Positions 57,661-64,000 of a stretch of DNA of 64,000 nt are shown here, piece after piece. Position 1 is the stretch's first letter. Each line of letters starts with the position of its first letter. A program made the position numbers and the translations under genes. The stretch comes from Chloroflexi bacterium UBA5189 (GTDB lineage Bacteria > Chloroflexota > Limnocylindria > Limnocylindrales > CSP1-4). The stretch is from positions 37,726 to 101,725 of the forward strand of contig DHWF01000041.1 of assembly GCA_002413045.1 (NCBI GenBank), in the 5' to 3' direction. Below the pieces are notes generated by a model. The model was not told the DNA's origin, searched no databases, and saw only the letters and a list, made by a program, of their open reading frames with translations.

Positions 57661-60477
57661 TCAGTTGCCGGGCGCGACGTCCCGGGTCGGTGGGATGGAG
57701 ACGAGGGCCCGGCCGAGCTCGGCGCGGGAGCTGATGCCCAGCTTCGGGTATACGCGGGCGAGCACACCTTCGACCGTGCGCGGGCTCATGAACGCGAGGT
57801 TTGCGATCTCTCGGTTCGTGCGTCCATCCGCTGCCAGGGCGGCGACGGTCCGCTCGGTCTCGGTCAGCTCGGCCGGTGCGGATGGCCGCAGCCCGACACG
57901 GCCGAGCTCGCGACGCGTCCGCTCGGCCCAGGCAATGGCTCCGAGGGCATCGAACGTCTCGAGGGCGCGCGCCAGGTCGTCGTGGCCGAGTCGCTTCTCA
58001 CGTCGCCGCCGATGCGCGATTCCGCGGGCCAGCAGGCTGCGGGCCGCCTCGAATCGCATGCCGAGCGCCTCGAGCCCCTCGACCGACTCGGAGAAGGCAA
58101 CCAGGGCCGCGTCCAGGTCGCCCTGCGCAGCCGCCACGAACCCGCGGCCCCTGGCAACGAAGGCCAAGGGCCGGCGCCGCCCGTTCCGTCGTGCGCGCGT
58201 CTCGAGCTCCGATGCGAGCAAGGCCGCCCGAGCGATCTCGCCCATCTCGACGAGCGCCTCGAGCCGATCTGCCTGGAACCGACCCAGTGCCGTGTCGGCC
58301 AGGCCCGCCTCGGCGAGGCGCGCCTCCGCGTCGGCGAAGCAACGCTCGGCCGCCGCCGGGTCGGCCTCGGCGAGGGCAAGCGCCCCGAGGTTCCCGGCGA
58401 CGATCGCGCCGATGAAGGCATCGCCGGCGCGGTCGGCGTATCGGCCCGCCTCGCCGAAGTATCGCTCGGCGTCGGACCGCACGCCACGAGCCGCAGCAAT
58501 GGCGCCGAGCTGGATCACTGCCATGACGCGATCGTGCTCTCGTCCCGCCCGATCGGCGACCCGGATTGCCTCCTCCGCGTGCTCCGTGACCTCGTCCCAG
58601 CGTCCTGCTCGGAGGTCGGTCTGCGCGAGCTCGACCAGGATCCGCGCCAGCGAGCTTTCGTCGCCGAGCTGATCGGCACGCTCGCGTAGCACGTCGTACT
58701 CGCGGTGCGCCCGGTCGAGATCGTCGTCCATGAGACGGAGCCACGCGCTCTTTGCCGCGGCTCCGTCGAGCAGCCGGGCCGGTGGAGCGGCGCCTTCGAG
58801 GCGCACGGCTTCCTCGAGCAGTTCGGCGGGCACAGGCTCTCCGAGCGTCGAGATGCCGCTGACCACAGCGGCGAGCGCCTGTGCACGCAGCTCGACCTCG
58901 GCGTCGGGCAGGAGCTTGAGTGCGGAACGTGCGTGGCCGAGCCCGTCGCGCGCATCGGGGGAAACGCGGCTCCACGTGAGCTCCACCCGTGCCCTGGCGA
59001 TCGGATCTGGCCCTACCTCGGCGAGGGCGGCACGACACAGCTCGGCGGCGGCCGCGGGGCCCTCATCCTGTGCGACGAGCGCGGCGAGTGCCGTCCGAGT
59101 CAATGCCCGCTCCATGCCCGGAGGGCCTGCCTCGACGGCGGCGTCCAAGACGTCCCGCGCGCGCCGCGTTTCGCCCGCCCGGAGGAGCAGCTCGCCAAGC
59201 GCACGGCGGCGGCGCAGCAGGCGCTCAGGCTCGCCCGGCGGCGTCAGCGTCGATGCCAGGTCAGCGAGCTCGATCGCGATCTCGGGTGCGCCGCGTGCCG
59301 CCGCCTCCGAGGCGGCGCCTTCGAGGGCCGCGCCTACCGCCTCATCCGGCCCCGTCGCTCCGAGGGCCAGGTGACGCGCCCGCTCCTCTGACCCTTCGGC
59401 GAGGGCCGCGAGCGCTCGATGCGCGGATCGCCGCTCCTCGTCCGGCGCGATCGCGATCACCTGCGCGGCGATGAGCGGGTGCCCGAGCCGCAGCGTGGAT
59501 GCCGAGACCCTGATGAGCGTGGGATCGTCCGGCCATCGCATGCGCCAGCGGAGCCGGCGGCAAGCCTCGGCGACCACGCTGCGCGACGGATGCGCCGCAC
59601 AGGCGACGACGAGGAGCGTTCGGCGCTCGTCGACCGACAGCGATCGCATGTGCGCGGCGACGGCCTCCGCGAGCTCCCGGGGGACCGGCGGCGGGACCCC
59701 GGCCTCCAGTGCCCCGCCACTCGCCAGGATCGCGCGGCCGATCTCCAGCGCGAACAGGGGGTTCGCGCCAGACCACTCGGCGATCCGAAGCAGGGTTGGT
59801 CGGGCGAAGGCGTGGCCAAGACGAGCCCGTAGCAGCTGGAACAGCGCAGCGACGCTCAACGGTCCAAGCGCGACCCGATCCAGGCGATCCGGCGGCATCG
59901 CGCGCTCGAGGGCCAGAGGCGCCGACGCATCGCTTTCGCCACGCACCGCCAGGAATAGCCGGACGTCGTCGTCCTCGAAGCGCCGCACCGCGAATTCGAG
60001 CGCCCCGCTGGACGCAGCGTCGAGCCATTGGACGTCGTCGATCGCGACGATCAGCGGACCTCGCTCGGAGAGGCGCCGCAGCACGCCCAGGAGGCCGGCG
60101 GCGACCGTCCGACGATCCAGCGCCCCGTCGCCGGTTGGCTCCTCGAGCGTCGCCACGAGGAGGGCTCGGCGCTGCGGATCCGGAAGCCCCTCAAGGACGC
60201 CAGGGGGGACGCAACGGAGAAGATCGGTCAGTCCGGCGTAGGCGAGGTCGCTCTCCGCCGCTGCCGGTGCGGCGCGCATGACTGCAATGCCGCCGCTGGT
60301 CGCCGTCGCGAGCGCTGTCTCCCAGAGGATCGACTTGCCAATGCCGGCGGTTCCGCTCAGGACCAGCGCGCGCGGACCGGGCGGCGATAGCGGCGCCGCG
60401 AGGAAGCGCTCGGTGGCGGCGAGCTCCACACCGCGGCCCACCAGATCGACGTGCTCACCGACCCTGATGTTGGTCAC
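57661..60477 (-). CDS. LuxR-family regulator with a large ATPase (LAL type)
   Basis: 938 residues. The AAA module has Walker A LSGTAGIGKSILWE near residue 41 and Walker B PLIVAIDDVQWLD near 142. A long alpha-helical TPR-like domain follows (about 350-860), and a LuxR-type HTH ends the protein: LTETERTVAALAADGRTNREIANLAFMS...VEGVLARVYPKLGI. Such regulators activate transcription upon ATP and ligand binding; the inducer is unknown. The DUF4242-secreted pair just downstream is a natural target. TAGGGT lies nine bases before the GTG. Confidence 0.9.
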   Translation of the reverse strand: MTNIRVGEHVDLVGRGVELAATERFLAAPLSPPGPRALVLSGTAGIGKSILWETALATATSGGIAVMRAAPAAAESDLAYAGLTDLLRCVPPGVLEGLPDPQRRALLVATLEEPTGDGALDRRTVAAGLLGVLRRLSERGPLIVAIDDVQWLDAASSGALEFAVRRFEDDDVRLFLAVRGESDASAPLALERAMPPDRLDRVALGPLSVAALFQLLRARLGHAFARPTLLRIAEWSGANPLFALEIGRAILASGGALEAGVPPPVPRELAEAVAAHMRSLSVDERRTLLVVACAAHPSRSVVAEACRRLRWRMRWPDDPTLIRVSASTLRLGHPLIAAQVIAIAPDEERRSAHRALAALAEGSEERARHLALGATGPDEAVGAALEGAASEAAARGAPEIAIELADLASTLTPPGEPERLLRRRRALGELLLRAGETRRARDVLDAAVEAGPPGMERALTRTALAALVAQDEGPAAAAELCRAALAEVGPDPIARARVELTWSRVSPDARDGLGHARSALKLLPDAEVELRAQALAAVVSGISTLGEPVPAELLEEAVRLEGAAPPARLLDGAAAKSAWLRLMDDDLDRAHREYDVLRERADQLGDESSLARILVELAQTDLRAGRWDEVTEHAEEAIRVADRAGREHDRVMAVIQLGAIAAARGVRSDAERYFGEAGRYADRAGDAFIGAIVAGNLGALALAEADPAAAERCFADAEARLAEAGLADTALGRFQADRLEALVEMGEIARAALLASELETRARRNGRRRPLAFVARGRGFVAAAQGDLDAALVAFSESVEGLEALGMRFEAARSLLARGIAHRRRREKRLGHDDLARALETFDALGAIAWAERTRRELGRVGLRPSAPAELTETERTVAALAADGRTNREIANLAFMSPRTVEGVLARVYPKLGISSRAELGRALVSIPPTRDVAPGN

Positions 60478-60737
60478 GCTGCCGGGACCCTACCGCGCCT
60501 GAGGGCAACGCGCTGTGGCCGCATCGTCTTTCAGCGGGTCCAGCCTCAGGATCTGCTTCCTTCGGGATAGCGGGTGCACGCTCGATGGAATCGCCACACG
60601 ACGTTGCAAGCTCGATTCCTCCATGCTGTTGTCATGTGCGATCGCGCTGCGACCAACGGCGCGCGACCTGGACCGTCTACGGCAATCCAGCCTCGATCGC
60701 CCAATGACCGTCGATCTCGATCAGTAGGCGCGGCCCG

Positions 60738-61580
60738 GTGACGGGCGCGGCCGACCTCGGGATCTTCGGCGTGAGCGTCGTCGCCGGGATCGTTGGCGCC
60801 CTTGCGGGCGTCGGTGGGGGCATCCTGATCATCCCGGCACTCACGATCCTGTTCGGTGTCGACATCCATCTCGCGATTGGCGCCAGCATCGTCTCGGTCA
60901 TCGCCACGAGCTCGGGCGCTGCTGCGGCCTACGTTCGGGACCGGCTCACGAACCTGCGGATCGGCATGTTCCTCGAGCTCGCCACGACCTCCGGAGCCGT
61001 CGCGGGTGCCCTATTGGCCGCGGTCGTGGCGCCGTCCCTGCTCTACATCGTGCTCGGCGTGGTGCTCATCGTTTCGGCGCTGCTGCAGCTGACGCGACTC
61101 GGCGAGGAGCTCGCGGAGGCGGAGCCGACGTCAGCGCTCGCGCGACGGCTCGCCCTGGCCGACTCGTATCCAGATCCGCGCCTCGGCGGCGAGGTTTCGT
61201 ACAGCCCGCGCCGGATCCCGCTCGGCTTTGCCCTTATGGGCCTGGCCGGCCTGGTTTCCGGGCTGCTCGGCATCGGCTCCGGCGCACTTAAAGTGGTCGC
61301 GATGGACGGCGCCATGCGCCTGCCGATGAAGGTCAGCTCGGCGACAAGCAACTTCATGATCGGCGTCACGGCCGCAGCGTCGGCCGGGATCTATATCGGC
61401 CGCGGGGATGTCGATGTCCGAATCGCGGCGCCGGTGTCGCTCGGGGTCCTCGCCGGCGCCTTCGTCGGGGCTCGCCTTCTCGGACGACTGTCGAACCGAC
61501 ACGTTCGACGGATCTTCGTGCCCGTCCTTGCCATCATCGGCGTCGAGACGGTCCTCCGCGGCCTGGGGTTCGGCCTGTGA
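60738..61580 (+). CDS. TauE/SafE family anion exporter
   Basis: 280 residues, eight helices. The two family repeats begin with VAGIVGALAGVGGGILIIPALTILFG and LAGLVSGLLGIGSGALKVVAM, separated by a cytoplasmic loop (LARRLALADSYPDP). This family exports sulfite or organosulfonates, or imports them. It overlaps the DUF1634 gene, its usual partner. Confidence 0.9.
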   Translation: MTGAADLGIFGVSVVAGIVGALAGVGGGILIIPALTILFGVDIHLAIGASIVSVIATSSGAAAAYVRDRLTNLRIGMFLELATTSGAVAGALLAAVVAPSLLYIVLGVVLIVSALLQLTRLGEELAEAEPTSALARRLALADSYPDPRLGGEVSYSPRRIPLGFALMGLAGLVSGLLGIGSGALKVVAMDGAMRLPMKVSSATSNFMIGVTAAASAGIYIGRGDVDVRIAAPVSLGVLAGAFVGARLLGRLSNRHVRRIFVPVLAIIGVETVLRGLGFGL

Positions 61581-61936
61581 CACCCGAACGGATGCGGCTC
61601 GTGGTCAGCTGGGTTCTCCTGATCGGCGTGTCGATCTCAGCCGCCCTCATCGGTACCGGGCTCCTCGGTTCCTTCGCCGTCGGATGGCAGGGCTCGCTCA
61701 TCGGGCTTGCGCACGCCGACGTCGCCATCGATTCGTTCGGTGATCTCGGCGAAGGCCTCCGAGCGCTTCGTCCGCAGGCGATCGCGCAGCTCGGGCTCCT
61801 CGTGCTCGTCGCGACCCCGATCATTCGCGTAGCGACGAGCCTTGTTGCGTTCGCGCTCGAGCGTGATCGCCTGTACGTCCTCCTGACAACGATCGTGCTC
61901 GCGATCCTGCTCGGCTCCGCGTTCCTGATCCGGTGA
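61577..61936 (+). CDS. DUF1634 family membrane protein
   Basis: 119 residues with three helices: VVSWVLLIGVSISAALIGTGLL, AIAQLGLLVLVATPIIRVATSLV and YVLLTTIVLAILLGSAFLI, with EGLRALRPQAI before the second, the DUF1634 pattern. It starts four bases before the TauE stop. Members nearly always follow a TauE/SafE gene and probably form its accessory subunit. Confidence 0.9.
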   Translation: MTPERMRLVVSWVLLIGVSISAALIGTGLLGSFAVGWQGSLIGLAHADVAIDSFGDLGEGLRALRPQAIAQLGLLVLVATPIIRVATSLVAFALERDRLYVLLTTIVLAILLGSAFLIR

Positions 61937-61988
61937 TCGCGGACCCCATCCGCCAGGCCCCGGCATCGATCCATGGGACACTCGGTTC

Positions 61989-62858
61989 GTGATCGACATC
62001 ACGCCACAGCCCATCGCCTTCTCTTTCGGCCCGCTCGAGGTCCACTGGTACGGGATCGCCTATGCGGTCGGGCTCGCCGTCGCCTACTGGGTCATTGCCC
62101 GCGAGGCTCGCTGGCGCGGCTTGGACCTCGGCCTCCTCGGCTCCGGGATGGTCGTCGTGGCGGTGGCGGCGCTGATCGGCGGTCGCCTCTATCACGTCAT
62201 CGACCAGTGGCAGCTGTACAAGGACGACCTGCTGCGGATCGTGCTGCCGCCCTACGCGGGCCTCGGGGTGTATGGCGGCATCGTGACCGGGACCATCGCC
62301 GCCTTCCTGTATGCCCGACGCAAACGCCAGCCGTTCCTCGGGTGGGCAGATGCGGTCGCGCCCGGGTTGTTCGCGATGCAGGCCGTTGCCCGCTGGGGCA
62401 ACTTCTTCAACCAGGAGCTCTATGGCGCCCCGACGAACCTGCCGTGGGGGATCGCGATCCAGTGCCAGTACCGGACCCAGGGGTACCCGTGCCCGCCGGG
62501 CTCCGACCCGCTTGCAACCCTCGGTCAGCACTTCCAGCCGATGTTCCTCTACGAATCGCTGTCAGGGTTGCTTGGCGCCATCTTCCTGATCTGGCTCGCG
62601 CGCCGACTGTCGGGTCGGCTCCTTGCGGGCGACCTGCTCCTTGTCTTCTTCATCTGGTACGGCACGGTCCGGTTCGCCGTGGAATCGCTCAAGGCTGACA
62701 ACTGGGTTCTGTTCGGGGTGCCGACGGCGCAGATCTTTTCGGCCGTGATCGTGGCGGGGGCCGCCGCCGTGCTTGCGATCCGGCACCTGCGGCGGCGGGA
62801 GCCTCCCGCGACGGTGAGCGTGGGCCGCCCGTCTGGGCCGGAGCCCGAGCCAGCTTAG
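61989..62858 (+). CDS. lgt: Prolipoprotein diacylglyceryl transferase
   Basis: Transfers diacylglycerol to the lipobox cysteine of prolipoproteins, so it serves lipoproteins such as the one at 2134. 289 residues, seven helices. The signature GNFFNQELYGAPTNLPWGI is present, with the GGRLYHVIDQW and YGGIV motifs. GACACT lies six bases before the GTG. Confidence 0.95.
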   Translation: MIDITPQPIAFSFGPLEVHWYGIAYAVGLAVAYWVIAREARWRGLDLGLLGSGMVVVAVAALIGGRLYHVIDQWQLYKDDLLRIVLPPYAGLGVYGGIVTGTIAAFLYARRKRQPFLGWADAVAPGLFAMQAVARWGNFFNQELYGAPTNLPWGIAIQCQYRTQGYPCPPGSDPLATLGQHFQPMFLYESLSGLLGAIFLIWLARRLSGRLLAGDLLLVFFIWYGTVRFAVESLKADNWVLFGVPTAQIFSAVIVAGAAAVLAIRHLRRREPPATVSVGRPSGPEPEPA

Positions 62859-63081
62859 TCCCCAGGCCGCGGCCCTGCCAGGTTTCGGGGGAAAGAGACG
62901 ATGAGCGCCGCAGCGGCCGGCAACGTCGCTTGGGTGATGGGCTAGAGTCGCACGCCGCTCACTCTTCTGGCAGCGCCACCACGACGAGCTGGGCGAGCCT
63001 CTCGGGCTCCACGATGCTGATCGGCGCAGTAGAAATCAGCTCGGGGGGTCGTCCGATGTGGCCGACCCCCCGGCTCACACC
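62859..63081. other. Intergenic region upstream of the signal peptidase
   Basis: 223 bp with no gene I can support. A 14-codon frame (62901-62945, MSAAAAGNVAWVMG) follows GGGGGAAAG and could be a leader peptide, but nothing else supports it. No riboswitch motif was recognised. Confidence 0.4.
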
Positions 63082-63576
63082 ATGAACATTCGCAATCGTC
63101 TGGGCACCGTGGGCCTGACCGTGCTAGTGGTCGTCTGGCTGCTCGTGCTTCGGCCCGTGGCGCTCGGTGGTCCGGCCTCGTACGAGATCGTGACCGGGAC
63201 GAGCATGGAGCCGCACTTCCACACCGGTGACCTCGTGATCACCCAGACCGCGTCGTCGTATGCGGTGGGCGAGATCGTCGTCTACCGGGTGCCGGACGGA
63301 CTCCCCGGAGCTGGCTCGATCATCGTTCACCGCATCGTGGGCGAGGTTACCGGCGGGTTCTCCATTCAGGGTGACAATAAGACAGCCCCGGATCCGTGGG
63401 TGGTAAAGGCGACCGATATCGTCGGGCGGAGCTGGGTGGAGATCGCGGGCGTCGGCCCGGCAATGCTCATCGCGCGCAGGCCATTGGTGATCGCGACGCT
63501 CATCGGTGGACTCGGCTTCCTGTTCCTCCTCACCTGGAAGCCAGCGCCAAAGCGGAAGCTGGACGTCGCTGCGTGA
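63082..63576 (+). CDS. SipW-type signal peptidase I
   Basis: 164 residues with an N-terminal helix (TVGLTVLVVVWLLVLRPVAL) and a C-terminal helix near 145-160. GTSMEPHFHTGDLVI has the catalytic Ser, and SIIVHRIVGEV has His in place of the usual Lys, the Ser-His dyad of the archaeal/ER/SipW class (S26B). SipW in Bacillus matures biofilm fibre proteins. Here its gene overlaps the following secreted-protein gene by four bases (GTGA), which is a natural substrate candidate. Confidence 0.88.
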   Translation: MNIRNRLGTVGLTVLVVVWLLVLRPVALGGPASYEIVTGTSMEPHFHTGDLVITQTASSYAVGEIVVYRVPDGLPGAGSIIVHRIVGEVTGGFSIQGDNKTAPDPWVVKATDIVGRSWVEIAGVGPAMLIARRPLVIATLIGGLGFLFLLTWKPAPKRKLDVAA

Positions 63577-63902
63577 AGCGCGTGGGCCTCGCAGTCGCAG
63601 CCCTGTTGCTCGGGTCGACGGCGATGACCGTCGCCTCCGCGTCGGATCTGCCGGTGGACCGAGGCACGATCCAGATGGTTGCGCTCGAGCCCATGGCGAT
63701 GCCGACGCCAACGCTCGATGGTGTGCAGCCCACGATCCCGATCGTGCCAGCGACCGAGAGCCCCTCGGGAAGCACGCCGACGCCGACCCCGGCACCCCTA
63801 GCGACGGCATCAGACCCGACTCCCGGGGCAGTTGAATCTGCTCCCGGCGCGGCCGCAACGTCGCCGCCCGATCCCTCCGGGTCACCGGCTCAACTACCCT
63901 GA
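63573..63902 (+). CDS. Small secreted Pro/Thr/Ser-rich protein
   Basis: 109 residues from a GTG in the stop of the signal peptidase gene. Signal peptide near residues 1-24 (KRVGLAVAALLLGSTAMTVA, SAS). The rest is low in complexity, with TPTPTPAP and PGAAATSPPDPSG, resembling a stalk or linker region. No folded domain is apparent; it may be O-glycosylated or act as a secreted spacer. Its short length suggests that it is complete. Confidence 0.65.
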   Translation: MKRVGLAVAALLLGSTAMTVASASDLPVDRGTIQMVALEPMAMPTPTLDGVQPTIPIVPATESPSGSTPTPTPAPLATASDPTPGAVESAPGAAATSPPDPSGSPAQLP

Positions 63903-64000
63903 GGCTCTCTCGCTCGGCGCGTCACGGTCTGGGACGTCTGCACGCATCCGGCTTCTGGATCAGTACCAGCGACCCGCCAACGTCACACCCGACTCCCTCA

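Noticed and set aside
62859..63081. A riboswitch upstream of the signal peptidase
   Set aside because: No recognised aptamer core (c-di-GMP, cobalamin, ZTP, SAM) could be aligned by eye.

Overview
This is GC-rich bacterial DNA with compact, mostly co-directional operons, frequent 4-base stop/start overlaps and many GTG or TTG starts. The gene set (dxs-tlyA-nadK-recN-xer, scpA-scpB-rluB, a Cmk-PlsC fusion followed by ispH-der-gpsA, and a fused FeS/NarI-like ETF:quinone oxidoreductase beside etfBA) suggests a Chloroflexota genome, perhaps of the Limnocylindria/Ellin6529 type. An actinobacterium is the main alternative. This placement is from gene content only; no 16S rRNA gene is present.

Layout. 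(1) 1-4154: a tandem array of unrelated small genes, all on the plus strand. Each is closed by a 24-bp element with two invariant boxes (TGACATT, six bases, CGCT). Nine of the ten gene ends use a stop codon inside the element. The genes include SUKH (SMI1/KNR4), DUF6228-like, DUF6966-like, TPR, lipoprotein and small membrane proteins, so the stretch behaves like an array of immunity/defence-type gene cassettes, but the element does not look like an integron attC site. It runs off the left edge. (2) 4213-5204: a secreted-protein remnant and an intact secreted protein. (3) 5377-24570: core housekeeping operons for isoprenoid synthesis, rRNA modification, NAD kinase, DNA repair, chromosome segregation, a TetR-ABC exporter cassette, phospholipid synthesis and a ribosome-assembly GTPase. 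(4) 24567-29440: an MFS-cNMP fusion, a duplicated membrane protein, tRNA-Pro and a cluster of secreted proteins with a symmetric divergent promoter region. (5) 29448-35792: small enzymes, a PhoB/OmpR-type two-component system, DUF4332, DUF1461 and a CBS-linked site-2 protease homologue.

(6) 35789-44425: molybdenum cofactor genes (moeA, moaC, mog-like), then an electron-transfer module in which acyl-CoA dehydrogenase would pass electrons to ETF (EtfAB) and on to the membrane FeS protein and quinone. (7) 44508-46640: DUF6461, nrdR with a pair of candidate NrdR boxes, a collapsed PLP-decarboxylase pseudogene and dcd, a nucleotide-pool locus. (8) 46647-53009: a metallo-beta-lactamase-fold hydrolase, a FIST sensor, a class III cyclase and a P-loop kinase, then a threonine-aldolase-like enzyme and a CcdA/TlpA/glutaredoxin thiol-redox operon on the minus strand. 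(9) 53092-63902: an MgtA-type P-ATPase whose frame runs into tRNA-Arg, an ANT-type nucleotidyltransferase, a secreted protein with a DUF4242-like partner, a large LuxR-family ATPase, a TauE/DUF1634 transporter pair, lgt, and a SipW-type signal peptidase coupled to a small secreted protein.

A recurring expression pattern is a -10-like TAnnnT hexamer placed 6 or 7 bases before the start codon (at 16451, 19196, 30455, 30941, 33503, 41446 and 47533), which suggests leaderless transcripts are common here.
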